From CAZTDD01 sp964612675 (lineage in GTDB: Bacteria > Hinthialibacterota > Hinthialibacteria > Hinthialibacterales > JAKPRU01), in the NCBI GenBank assembly GCA_964612675.1, contig CAZTDD010000071.1:1-36107 (forward strand): 36,107 nt of DNA, read 5' to 3'. Positions 1 through 8,182 of this stretch are shown piece after piece. The translations under genes were made by a program, and so were the position numbers. A model generated the notes under the pieces. The model was not told the origin of the DNA. It was given only the letters and a program-made list of their open reading frames with translations, and made no database searches. Each line of letters begins with the position of its first letter. The stretch's first letter is position 1.

Positions 1-450
1 TCTTTTCACATTTTTTTCTATAATTCCTTAAGTAAACAGTATTGTGGGAGAGGGTGAGGGGCGATCATTGCATTGGATTCGCGTATTATGATTATCTTGT
101 GTATTCGCCAGAGACAGCAAATGAATCAGCGGCAAAGGGTTTGGATGATGACAGGGGTCTGTCACACACAAAGGAACGTCAGCGGATAATGCAACGTGCC
201 CTCACCCCGAGCCCTCTCCCAGAGGGAGAGGGAGAAGAGCTCTCCCGACTTTTTGCGGTCCCATCATCAGTCTTGACGGCGTCGCAAAAAGTCGTCCGCT
301 GACATTAGAAGTTCCCCTCTCCCCCCGGGGAGAGGGTTAGGGTGAGGGGCGATTCTTGGACTTTTTGCGGTGCCATCAGTCTTGGGGAGGGCAAACCAAA
401 GGATTCACGCTGTCGGGAACTGAATGAAATCGAACAAAGGAGAGGGGAAA
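1..450. repeat. Intergenic cluster of inverted and direct repeats
   Basis: I find no convincing gene here. Two perfect G/C-rich hairpins are visible: CCCTCTCCC at 212-220 pairs with GGGAGAGGG at 224-232, and CCCTCTCCCC at 315-324 pairs with its complement at 327-336. A related purine-rich piece is at 46-65. A second motif, GACTTTTTGCG at 247-257, has its exact inverse at 283-293. A direct copy of the same motif, with a shared continuation ending CAGTCTTG, lies at 359-384. A 19-base piece (275-293) recurs with one mismatch at 36054-36072, at the far end of the window. This shows dispersed intergenic repeats. Whether they move or act in RNA cannot be told from here. Confidence 0.7.
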
Positions 451-1056
451 GTGACTGAAGAAGAAGGTTTCCTAAATGACACAGAGAAAAGAACCCTGCT
501 CAAAGTGGCGCGGAGTGCTGTAAACACGGCGGTTCGGGGGACGCCACGCAATGAGCCCGAACCCACCGAGAACCTCCGTAAAGAGTTCGGCGTCTTTGTG
601 ACGCTCCATCGTTACGGGGACTTGCGAGGGTGTTTGGGACGGTTCGAGGCGGATCACACGCCGCTCATCGATTTGGTTAGAATTATGGCGCAGGAATCGG
701 CGATGAGCGACGTCCGTTTTCGGCCCGTTTCCAGCGATGAGCTCAACGAGTTGGATATCGAAATCTCGGTATTGACACCGATGCGCCGGGTCGATTCCCC
801 CGAGGATGTACAAGTCGGAAAACATGGACTCTATATTGTCGGCTCGTCGCCGATGGGTGGCAAACGTCATGGGACGCTTTTGCCGCAGGTACCGGTTGAG
901 CAGGGCTGGGACCGTGTGACCTTCCTTGAGCATACCTCCCGAAAAGCCGGACTGCCGCCCGATGCGTGGAAAAAGCCCGAGACGGAGTTGTATGTTTACG
1001 AGGCACAAGTTTTCGGAGAGAAAGAACTTGGGTTGTGGTCGCCGGAAAAGACCTGA
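451..1056 (+). CDS. AMMECR1-domain protein (AmmeMemoRadiSam system protein A-like)
   Basis: This is a cytosolic protein of about 201 residues whose AMMECR1 fold covers nearly its whole length. The family signature LRGCLGRF lies at about residues 58-65. The later VPVEQGWDR block and the TSRKAGLPPDAW block (about 161-173) are also typical. Biochemical function of the family is unproven; it is often found with a Memo-like protein and a radical SAM enzyme, neither of which is present here. I chose the GTG at 451 because AAAGGAG lies 8 bases upstream. An in-frame ATG at 424 would add nine residues but has no ribosome binding site. It converges on the flavin reductase-like gene with 14 bases between the stops. 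Confidence 0.85.
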   Translation: MTEEEGFLNDTEKRTLLKVARSAVNTAVRGTPRNEPEPTENLRKEFGVFVTLHRYGDLRGCLGRFEADHTPLIDLVRIMAQESAMSDVRFRPVSSDELNELDIEISVLTPMRRVDSPEDVQVGKHGLYIVGSSPMGGKRHGTLLPQVPVEQGWDRVTFLEHTSRKAGLPPDAWKKPETELYVYEAQVFGEKELGLWSPEKT

Positions 1057-1070
1057 GGTTTCGCGGCTCC

Positions 1071-1643
1071 TCAGTACCGTTTCGGCGGGACATAGCCCGG
1101 CAATATCCCTTCCACTTTCACCACTTCATCCCCCACGCGATAATCGAGCCCTCCGAGGTAGTGAACCAGTCGGAATTCATCGGTCCACCCATCCTCCCAG
1201 GCAATCGGCTGAACGGTTGCCGATAAAACCTCGCTGACAAGAAAGCGGCGGTTCCCGATGGGCCTATCTTCTCTGACTCGGCACTCGATATGGCCGATGC
1301 AATCGGATACCAAAAGGGCGCTGACCTCGCGCGCCCGCGTTGTCAGCATATCGAGGTGTCGGACTTTGTCGGTATCGTGACCGGTATGCACTCCGCAGAA
1401 GTGGATCTCTTTGAGCATCGTTTCGTCGGGAATACAAAACGCGAATTCGCCTGTCTCGCGGACGAGGCGATAGGTGCAGGAACTCGGCGAGAGAGATACG
1501 CCGATGAGCGGCGGGTACACACTGAGGGGGATGTACCACGTCACCGGCATGACATTGATTTTGATCCCGGAGCGTGACGCCAACAACAGTACCGGTCGGC
1601 TTTCAATCATTTCCGGGTATCGATGAAGCGGAAGGGCATACAT
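1071..1643 (-). CDS. Flavin reductase-like, FMN-binding split-barrel protein
   Basis: The protein has 190 residues, normal for the flavin reductase-like / flavoredoxin family, which binds FMN in a split beta-barrel and passes electrons from NAD(P)H or a redox partner. The N-terminal part shows the usual order: a PVLLLAS strand, a PVTWYIPLS segment, then a PPLIGVSLSPSSCT segment that normally contacts FMN phosphate. The VRETGEFAFCIP block follows. There is no signal peptide. The ATG at 1643 is preceded by a weak GAG-type ribosome binding site. A perfect TATAAT lies about 45 bases upstream on this strand. The physiological partner is unknown, and the gene stands alone on this strand. Confidence 0.75.
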   Translation of the reverse strand: MYALPLHRYPEMIESRPVLLLASRSGIKINVMPVTWYIPLSVYPPLIGVSLSPSSCTYRLVRETGEFAFCIPDETMLKEIHFCGVHTGHDTDKVRHLDMLTTRAREVSALLVSDCIGHIECRVREDRPIGNRRFLVSEVLSATVQPIAWEDGWTDEFRLVHYLGGLDYRVGDEVVKVEGILPGYVPPKRY

Positions 1644-1685
1644 ATTGTTATCTCAATTATTCTCTAAAGAATCGTCTCTACAAGA

Positions 1686-1691
1686 ATTATA
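1686..1691 (-). promoter_or_regulatory. Candidate -10 box for the flavin reductase-like gene
   Basis: Read on the minus strand this is a perfect TATAAT. It would place transcription start near 1680 and give a leader of about 36 bases before the ATG at 1643. No good -35 hexamer is seen 16-18 bases upstream, so the call rests on the -10 match alone. Confidence 0.35.
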
Positions 1692-1892
1692 TACGGAAGG
1701 TGGGTGTGGGCTTACCCTGGTCGTGGATCGTACATTTCGAGAGAGGAATGTGAGGCGTATGCAGAACGGGACATCCGAGCATAATCCGCCAACGATCCGT
1801 CGATTCTCCTGAAAACCTCTCTTCCGAGCCCCGGACCGTTGGAGCCGATGATTTGACAAGGAAAAGGCGACTGTTTGCAGCCGGTTATGTTC

Positions 1893-1972
1893 CCGTCATC
1901 GCGAGTGAAGCGCGGCGATCTCTCCACTGTGTGTCGGACAATGAGATTGCTTCGCTTCGCTCGCAATGACGG
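1893..1972. repeat. Palindromic intergenic repeat, REP/MITE-like
   Basis: The left part (1893-1922) reads CCGTCATCGCGAGTGAAGCG and on to GATCTC. The right part (1942-1972) is its near-complement, running from TGAGATTGC through CTTCGCTCGC to AATGACGG. The two arms could fold into an imperfect stem of about 30 base pairs with a loop of about 20 bases. The motif GTCATTGCGAGCGAAGCGAAGCAATCTC is a widespread intergenic repeat in many bacterial genomes. It carries no gene. Confidence 0.75.
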
Positions 1973-2304
1973 TCATGGTGTTTTTTTCTTAGAAGGGTGC
2001 CATGCCGGAAGCGAGAGGGTTGAGAAGAATACCGGTGGTCTGGGATTCAAACGTATGTTTTTGTCAACACCTGATTAGTCGCAGCGACACCCTCGATCGC
2101 GGGCATGGAATTGGCTGTGCAGACGGGGTATTCTCCGAGTCAGCACCACCCCAAGCGGAGTTGGGGGGGGCACCCGTAGAGAAAAAAGCGGGCGTTAGTT
2201 CTTTCTAACTGTCTATTAATGCACTCTTTTGTTCGTTGATCTGGCACTCGGATTGATTTGCAATCGTGGGATAACCACTGGCGATTATTGTCATGACAAT
2301 TAAC

Positions 2305-2334
2305 AAAAAAGCGGGAACGGAGTTCCGTTCCCGC
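2305..2334 (-). terminator. Rho-independent terminator of xylBA
   Basis: On the minus strand GCGGGAACGGA and its exact complement form an 11-base-pair inverted repeat (2311-2334) directly followed by six T residues (2305-2310). It lies about 30 bases past the xylA stop codon. This is a textbook intrinsic terminator and marks the end of the xylBA transcript. Confidence 0.92.
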
Positions 2335-2364
2335 GCTGATCCAATCGCAAACCGCTAACGGTTC

Positions 2365-3534
2365 TCACCGCACACCAAGCAGAATTTCAATTGTCAACTG
2401 ATCCAGTTTCTCGTAGCGAATCTTGTGTTTGGTCAGCTGTTTTCGATCCAGCTTCGCTTTCTTGAGTGCCTGCGCGTTCGCTCGTGAGAATTTTTTGGAC
2501 AATTTCTGCAGGTCCGGATCTTCCACGATGATTTCGTTGAGCAGTCCTTGAATCTCTTCATCGGCGTTCCAGCGCTCGACTTTCTCCTTGAGAATGAGAT
2601 AGGTACGCATACAGCCTGCCGCGAAATCCTTGACGCCTTCGCGGCTTTCCGTCCGATACGCATGGGCATCGAAATGGCGCGAGCCCTTATACCCGGAATC
2701 CTCAAGAAGTTTCACCAGTAGGAATCCCGCTTTTACGCTCTCTGAGCCGAACCGGAGATCCTGGTCGTACCGGCAGTACTTCTGGTCGTTCAGGTCGATA
2801 TGGAACAGTTTTCCGGCTTCAATCGCTTGCGCGACAGCATGCGGGAAATTCAGTCCGGCCATCTGCTCGTGGGCGACTTCCGGATTCACACCGACCATCT
2901 TTGGATAATCCAGGGTTTCGATAAAACCGAGATACGCACCCGTGGTCGGGAAATAAATATCGCCGCGCGGTTCGTTGGGTTTGGCTTCGAGAGCAAATTT
3001 CAGGTCGTACTTTTGGTCCCGCACATACGAGCAGAGGAAATTCATGGCTTCACGGAACCATTTAATTGCCTGCTGAGGATCTTTCCCGAAATCGGCTTCA
3101 GCGCCTTCCCGACCGCCCCAGAATACATAGATGGTCGCACCGAGTTCGACGCCGAGGTCGATCGCGTTCATCGTTTTTTGGATGGCGTACGCACGGACAC
3201 GCGCATCGTTTGAGGTAAAGGCGCCGTCACGAAATACCGGGTCATAGAACAAATTCGTTGTGGCCATCGGCACACACATCCCGTAGTCATTGAGGGCTTT
3301 CTTGAATTCCTTGACAATTTTATTGCGCTGTGCGGCGGTGGCATCGATAGGGACAAGATCGTTGTCGTGAAAATTCACGCCGTACGCGCCCAACTTCGAC
3401 AACATCTTGACCGCGTCCACCGGTCCATAGCCTCGGCGGACCGGTGCGCCGAACGGATCGCCCCCCGGATTCCCTACGGTCCACAGGCCAAAAGTGAATT
3501 TGTGCTCCGGTTTTGGTGTGTAAGCGTCGGCCAT
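2365..3534 (-). CDS. xylA: Xylose isomerase, actinobacterial (short) type
   Basis: This enzyme converts D-xylose to D-xylulose (and glucose to fructose in vitro) in the cytosol, using two divalent metals. The 389-residue length and the opening FTFGLWTVG match the Streptomyces-type class rather than the longer E. coli class. Visible catalytic residues are His56 in FHDND, Glu183 and Lys185 in LEAKPNEPRGD, Glu219 and His222 in NPEVAHEQMAG, Asp247 in HIDLND, Asp257 and Asp259 in YDQDLRF, and Asp289 in HFDAH. I chose the ATG at 3534 because AAGGAAGG precedes it and homology begins there; an upstream extension to 3639 would run into the end of xylB. The gene follows xylB by 16 bases. Confidence 0.97.
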   Translation of the reverse strand: MADAYTPKPEHKFTFGLWTVGNPGGDPFGAPVRRGYGPVDAVKMLSKLGAYGVNFHDNDLVPIDATAAQRNKIVKEFKKALNDYGMCVPMATTNLFYDPVFRDGAFTSNDARVRAYAIQKTMNAIDLGVELGATIYVFWGGREGAEADFGKDPQQAIKWFREAMNFLCSYVRDQKYDLKFALEAKPNEPRGDIYFPTTGAYLGFIETLDYPKMVGVNPEVAHEQMAGLNFPHAVAQAIEAGKLFHIDLNDQKYCRYDQDLRFGSESVKAGFLLVKLLEDSGYKGSRHFDAHAYRTESREGVKDFAAGCMRTYLILKEKVERWNADEEIQGLLNEIIVEDPDLQKLSKKFSRANAQALKKAKLDRKQLTKHKIRYEKLDQLTIEILLGVR

Positions 3535-3550
3535 TTTGTCTGTTCCTTCC

Positions 3551-5080
3551 TTATGAGACGAGTTTCGATAAAGTATGACAGCTTTCCCGGATTTGCGGGT
3601 AGAGACGTCGGTATACATCGTAGTAGTCTTGATACGCACTTCGCCGTTCTTCGTTTGGCTCCGTTCGCGAGACTACCTTGATGATCGCGTCACAGGCTTC
3701 CGGAATGGTGTTCCACAGTCCGGCAGCGACACCGCCCATGATCGCCGCGCCGAGCGCAGGTCCCTCGTCCGAATTGATAATGCAAATCTCCGCACCGTAG
3801 ATATCCGCCTGGAGCTGCCGCCAGAAATCGCTCTTGGCTCCGCCTCCGGTTGCGCGGATTTCGTCCACGGTCACTTTCTGCTCGCGGACGATCTCGAGGC
3901 TGTCGCGCATGGCGAAGGTTACTCCCTCCAGCAGCGAGCGAATCAAATGCTCCCGCCCGTGACGAATGGTTAAACCGATATACCCACCGCGCGCGTGCGG
4001 ATCCTTGTGAGGGGTTCGTTCGCCGGTGAGATAAGGGAGGAACATCAAGCCTTCCGAACCGACAGGGGCTTGATCGGCGAGTCGGGTCAAAACATCGTAG
4101 ACGTTTCTTCCCTCTTTCTCGGCGACACTTCGTTCATCTCCCGCGATGACATCCCGATACCAACTCAGCGACATCCCCGCAGAAAGAACGACGCCCATCA
4201 TATACCAGACATTCGGTACTGAGTGGCAGAACGTATGCGCCCGGCCCTGTGGATCGACACGTCCCTCTGTCGACGGTGCGAAGACGACGCCGGAGGTACC
4301 GAGAGACGAGAGAACCCGCCCTTCGACGACAACACCCGTACCGGTTGCTCCGCAGGTGTTATCCGCACCGCCGCCCGCAACGGGTACCCCTTCCGGGACA
4401 CCGGTTTCTTCGGCGACTGTCTTGGTGATTCTTCCGCAGACGTCTGTCGACTCGAAAAGCGAAGGCATCCAGCTGGTTGGAATGTCAAGCGCGTCCAGGA
4501 TTTCGGGCGACCACGCCCGTTTCTTCACATCGAATAGCAGCGATCCCGCTCCGTCGGAGACTTCGGCCGCCAACTCGCCGGTCAGGCGGTAGCGGACATA
4601 GTCTTTCGGCAGCAGCAATGTTTTTGTCTTTTCGAAATTCTCCGGTTCCTTATTCTTGAGCCATACTGCCTTCGGTGCGGTAAATCCTGTCAGGGCGGGG
4701 TTACAAGCGATTTCATGAAGCCGCTTCTCACCCACTTTTTGTGTGATTTCGTCGCACTCCTCCGCCGTACGACTGTCGTTCCAGAGAATCGCCGGCCGGA
4801 CGACATTATTGTCTTTATCCAGGAAGACAGAGCCGTGCATCTGGCCCGAGAGCCCGATGGCTTTAACATCTTCTTTTTTGAACGCTCCTGTGGATAGGCA
4901 TTTCCGTAAGGTTTTGACCGCCGCCTGCCACCAGTCCTCCGGATTCTGCTCGGTCCAGCCCGGCCTGGGAGTGAGGAGAGGATACTCCTCCGCCGCCGAG
5001 GCTACGCATTCGCCCTGCTCGTTGAATACGGTGGTTTTTGTTCCCGATGTACCTACATCGATACCGATGATACATGCCAT
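3551..5080 (-). CDS. xylB: Xylulokinase
   Basis: This FGGY-family kinase phosphorylates D-xylulose with ATP to give xylulose 5-phosphate for the pentose phosphate pathway. It has 509 residues, about the usual length. The N-terminal phosphate loop is GIDVGTSGTKTT (residues 6-17), the substrate loop SGQMHG is at 78-83, and the probable catalytic base is Asp240 in GGGADNTCGA. The C-terminal ATP domain shows the ATGGGAKSDFWRQ block. The ATG at 5080 has GGGAG seven bases upstream. It is the first gene of a two-gene operon with xylA. No xylose transporter or XylR regulator is present nearby. Confidence 0.96.
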   Translation of the reverse strand: MACIIGIDVGTSGTKTTVFNEQGECVASAAEEYPLLTPRPGWTEQNPEDWWQAAVKTLRKCLSTGAFKKEDVKAIGLSGQMHGSVFLDKDNNVVRPAILWNDSRTAEECDEITQKVGEKRLHEIACNPALTGFTAPKAVWLKNKEPENFEKTKTLLLPKDYVRYRLTGELAAEVSDGAGSLLFDVKKRAWSPEILDALDIPTSWMPSLFESTDVCGRITKTVAEETGVPEGVPVAGGGADNTCGATGTGVVVEGRVLSSLGTSGVVFAPSTEGRVDPQGRAHTFCHSVPNVWYMMGVVLSAGMSLSWYRDVIAGDERSVAEKEGRNVYDVLTRLADQAPVGSEGLMFLPYLTGERTPHKDPHARGGYIGLTIRHGREHLIRSLLEGVTFAMRDSLEIVREQKVTVDEIRATGGGAKSDFWRQLQADIYGAEICIINSDEGPALGAAIMGGVAAGLWNTIPEACDAIIKVVSRTEPNEERRSAYQDYYDVYRRLYPQIRESCHTLSKLVS

Positions 5081-5119
5081 GTCTGTACTCCCGATCCGTT
5101 ATGATAATCTCTCTTTAGA

Positions 5120-5148
5120 ATCATGGACTATTGTGAATCGTCTTTCAA
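5120..5148 (-). promoter_or_regulatory. Candidate xylBA promoter
   Basis: On the minus strand TTGAAA (5143-5148) is followed after 17 bases by CATGAT (5120-5125). These match sigma-70 consensus at 5 of 6 and 4 of 6 positions. The predicted start would lie about 33 bases upstream of the xylB ATG. The spacing is ideal but the -10 box is weak. Confidence 0.35.
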
Positions 5149-5251
5149 CCCGACACTCGGCTTGAGCTTCAAGTTATCTTACAGGTAACCTAATATACAA
5201 CTTGGCAGTAGTTATCTTCTTATGGATGAAGCCTTAGGCGGGAGGACCAAC

Positions 5252-8113
5252 GTGAAGAGTCTATCAGTCTGTCTCATTACCCTATTCGTACTCGTTCCAA
5301 CCCTATGTCACAGCGAAGTCTCATCGGCGACTGTCAGCGCGGCTACGCCTTCATCGACGACACCGTGTTGTCAGCAAACAACGGTTCCGGGCCAGCCCAT
5401 TGAGAACCTCAAAATCGAAACTCACGGGGCGGCGACGATCATCATCAATTCGAACGTGAAACTCGAAGGCGGGAGTCTCTCTACGACACAGACCGTTTCG
5501 CCCGGACAAGGCGAGGCTGAGAAGAAACCGGGCGCCAAGCCGTCGGGAGGCAAACCCAGCGGCGAGAAGCCTGAGGAGAAGAAACCTTACGAAGATCTCA
5601 TCAAAGACGCCACAAAAGAAGAAGGTTTGTTCAAGGTATTTCTAAAAGAAGACAAAGTCCTATGGGAAATCGAACCGGCGAAGTTCGACGACGATTATCT
5701 GTTCAGTGTGAAGGTAGGGAAGGGAGTCGGCACTTTGTTCCCGGGAGCCGTCTTAGGATCGAAGGTGCTCAATCTCCGCCGCTTGGAAGAAAAGGTTCAA
5801 ATCATCGAACGGCATCACCGCTACCAGGCTGATGAGGACTCGCCGATCAAGCGAGGGGTTGAGAGAGCCTATGGCGAATCGATCATCGCGGCCTTCCCTA
5901 TCGCCGCAACGAACCCAGCGAACAACTCACCGGTAATCGATATTCGCCCGTTTTTGCTTTCCGATTTCGCCCATCTTGGGAGACAACTGCAGGGTGTGCT
6001 CGGACTCTCGTACGGGTTGGACAAAGAAAACAGCGACGTTGAGAAGGTCAAGACGTTTCCGGAGAACATCGAGATTTACACGAAACTCTTCTTCAAGTCC
6101 GGTCAACCTGCCGACGTGAAAGCGGTTGCCGATTCATCCAGCGCGCGTGTACTGCTGCGGCTGAGTTTTCGCGAGTTGCCCGAATCGGATTTTCAGCCTC
6201 GTCTGGCCGACGATCGTGTAGGGTATTTCATTGAAGCGTACCAGGATCTTTCCGATTTAGAGTCAAAGACCCAGTACGTGCGGAATATTACACGGTGGAA
6301 CATCGAAAAGGCGAGCCCGGAAGCCGAGATCTCACCTCCAAAGAAGCCTTTGGTTTTCTGGATTGAGAACACTGTCCCGCATCAGTACCGCGAAGCAGCC
6401 AAAGAGGGCGTAGAAATGTGGAACAAGGCCTTCGAGAAAGCTGGATTCAAGAAAGCAGTCGTTGCCAAACAAATGCCGGACGACGCCGACTGGGATCCCG
6501 AGGATTCGCGATACCACATGGTCCATTGGGACACTGTTGAAGGACTCCCGTTCGCAGGATTGGCACAATGGGTTTCCAATCCACTAACGGGGCAGATTGT
6601 CGACTGCGATGTCATTATCGACGGTGGAATTGTCCAATATCTCCGGCGTTTGCGTCGGTTGTTGGTTGAGCCCGTTCAGGAACATACGGAGGACGGAATG
6701 CCGCATCGTTGTCAGTACGGCATGTTGTTGGCTCAGGAAACCCAGAGAGCATTGGGGACGTTGGCGGCACGAGGCGAGATTAGCGACGCGACCATCGAGG
6801 AATTCATCAAAGATTACATTCGGTCGGTTATCTGCCATGAGGTAGGGCATATCCTGGGGCTCCGTCACAACTTTGTTGCGAGCACGATGCTTGATCTGGA
6901 TGAGCTACACGATAAGGAAATCACTTCTGAAAAAGGCCTGACATCCTCCATTATGGATTACACACCGCTCAATCTTGCACCGGAGGGCAAAGAGCAAGGG
7001 CATTATTGGGCCCCCTGTGTAGGGCCGTACGATTGCTGGGCGATTCAGTGCGGATATACACCTCTTTCCGCAACCAGTGAGACGGAGCAGAAAGAGGAAT
7101 TGGAAGAAATCCTTTCGAAATACACCGACCCCGAATTGAAATATCTAACGGACGAAGATCTGTGGACGGGCTCCCCGATGCGCCCCCTGGGACTCGATCC
7201 CACAAATGCGTGGTTTGATTTGTCGTCAGACACGATCGGCTGGGATGAACAACAAATGGAGATCATGCAGAATGCCTGGGAGAATGCAACTGAAGTCGTT
7301 CAGGAAGGCGAACCCTACTACGACATGCGAAACGCCGTAGGGGTCTTTCTCGGATACTACCGGCGGTATGCGACGGATATGGCACGCTATATCGGCGGCG
7401 CTTATGTAACCCGAACTCGAGCTGGAAACAGAGACGACCGTTTGCCTATGGAGCCTGTACCAGCCTCCACTCAACGACGGGCAATGACCGTTCTTGCCGA
7501 ACGGGTCTTCTCCGATGAGCCGTTCCACTTCAGCCCCAAAATCCTCAACATGCTCATCGACGAGAAATGGTACCACTGGGGTATTGGTTGGGGGGCACTC
7601 ACGGATCGAACGGATTACCCACTCCATGACGTTATCCTGAACATGCGTCGCAATGTCCTTTACAGGCTTTTCGATCCACTCATCCTGTCACGTATCCGAG
7701 AAGGCGAACAGAAAATCGGGTCCGGCGAAGAGGCCTACACGATCCCCGATCTGTTTACCGATCTGACCGATGCGATCTGGGGAGACATTCACAACATCGT
7801 TGAATCCGAAGATCTTCCGAGGCGATCATTCACAAATACATCTCCTTTAATCTCGAGCCACCGCCGCGCGTTACAGAGGGAATACGTAAAAATGCTGACC
7901 AACCTCATGTTGCGATCGGGCGGACAAACACCCGAAGACGCCCGGACGCACGCATGGAATGTGTTAACGACGATGCGAGACGATATTGAGTCTTTGATGA
8001 ACGAGGGCTGGGCGCGTCCTTTGCGGGAGGACCTGGATCAGTATTCGCTTGTTCACCTGAAAGAGACCGCTGCGACAATTACACGTGCTCTGGAAGCACG
8101 GATGGATATTTGA
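5252..8113 (+). CDS. Exported zinc-dependent Met-zincin protease (DUF5117/DUF4953-type)
   Basis: The protein has about 953 residues with a hydrophobic N-terminal export signal (about residues 2-21). A Pro/Gly/Lys/Glu-rich linker follows at roughly 97-125, then a long DUF5117-like domain. The catalytic region carries HEVGHILGLRH at 529-539, the extended metzincin pattern HExxHxxGxxH, with zinc ligands His529, His533 and His539 and general base Glu530. A Met-turn SIMDY at about 566-570 supports the clan. It probably acts in the periplasm or outside the cell; its substrates are unknown for this family. I chose GTG 5252 because GGAGG lies six bases upstream and the signal peptide starts there. 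An ATG at 5222 would add ten residues before the signal. Confidence 0.88.
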   Translation: MKSLSVCLITLFVLVPTLCHSEVSSATVSAATPSSTTPCCQQTTVPGQPIENLKIETHGAATIIINSNVKLEGGSLSTTQTVSPGQGEAEKKPGAKPSGGKPSGEKPEEKKPYEDLIKDATKEEGLFKVFLKEDKVLWEIEPAKFDDDYLFSVKVGKGVGTLFPGAVLGSKVLNLRRLEEKVQIIERHHRYQADEDSPIKRGVERAYGESIIAAFPIAATNPANNSPVIDIRPFLLSDFAHLGRQLQGVLGLSYGLDKENSDVEKVKTFPENIEIYTKLFFKSGQPADVKAVADSSSARVLLRLSFRELPESDFQPRLADDRVGYFIEAYQDLSDLESKTQYVRNITRWNIEKASPEAEISPPKKPLVFWIENTVPHQYREAAKEGVEMWNKAFEKAGFKKAVVAKQMPDDADWDPEDSRYHMVHWDTVEGLPFAGLAQWVSNPLTGQIVDCDVIIDGGIVQYLRRLRRLLVEPVQEHTEDGMPHRCQYGMLLAQETQRALGTLAARGEISDATIEEFIKDYIRSVICHEVGHILGLRHNFVASTMLDLDELHDKEITSEKGLTSSIMDYTPLNLAPEGKEQGHYWAPCVGPYDCWAIQCGYTPLSATSETEQKEELEEILSKYTDPELKYLTDEDLWTGSPMRPLGLDPTNAWFDLSSDTIGWDEQQMEIMQNAWENATEVVQEGEPYYDMRNAVGVFLGYYRRYATDMARYIGGAYVTRTRAGNRDDRLPMEPVPASTQRRAMTVLAERVFSDEPFHFSPKILNMLIDEKWYHWGIGWGALTDRTDYPLHDVILNMRRNVLYRLFDPLILSRIREGEQKIGSGEEAYTIPDLFTDLTDAIWGDIHNIVESEDLPRRSFTNTSPLISSHRRALQREYVKMLTNLMLRSGGQTPEDARTHAWNVLTTMRDDIESLMNEGWARPLREDLDQYSLVHLKETAATITRALEARMDI

Positions 8114-8131
8114 TTCAGCAAATCAGGCGCT

Positions 8132-8163
8132 GGCCCGGAGTTGAACTCCGGGGCCGGTTCTTT
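8132..8163. terminator. Candidate bidirectional terminator between convergent genes
   Basis: GGCC-CGGAG and CTCCG-GGGCC form a hairpin (8132-8155) with one bulged base and loop TTGAA. It lies between the convergent ends of the metalloprotease gene and the superoxide reductase gene. The T tract after it on the plus strand is short and broken (TTCTTT), and the minus-strand side is weaker still, so efficiency is uncertain. Confidence 0.55.
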
Positions 8164-8182
8164 GAAACAGATTGATACCTGC

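Larger units (their letters stand above)
1644..2300. other. Gene-free stretch between the flavin reductase-like gene and xylA terminator
   Basis: The short open frames here (for example 1712-1966 minus and 2002-2208 plus) have no recognisable domain and run through repeats, so I do not call genes. The stretch contains the palindromic repeat at 1893-1972, a small hairpin CCCCAA/TTGGGG (2149-2154 with 2161-2166), and another, GTTAG/CTAAC, near 2194-2209. No transposase remnant or RNA gene was recognised. Confidence 0.5.

Noticed and set aside
42..302. 86-residue open frame on the plus strand
   Set aside because: It starts at TTG, runs through the repeat cluster and encodes low-complexity residues such as SPLPEGEGEE; no domain is recognisable.
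1712..1966. 84-residue open frame on the minus strand
   Set aside because: Most of it is translation of the palindromic repeat at 1893-1972.
2002..2208. 68-residue open frame on the plus strand
   Set aside because: No recognised domain, no ribosome binding site, and it crosses two small hairpins.
3535..3639. N-terminal extension of xylose isomerase
   Set aside because: It overlaps the end of xylB and has no homology; the ATG at 3534 has a good ribosome binding site.
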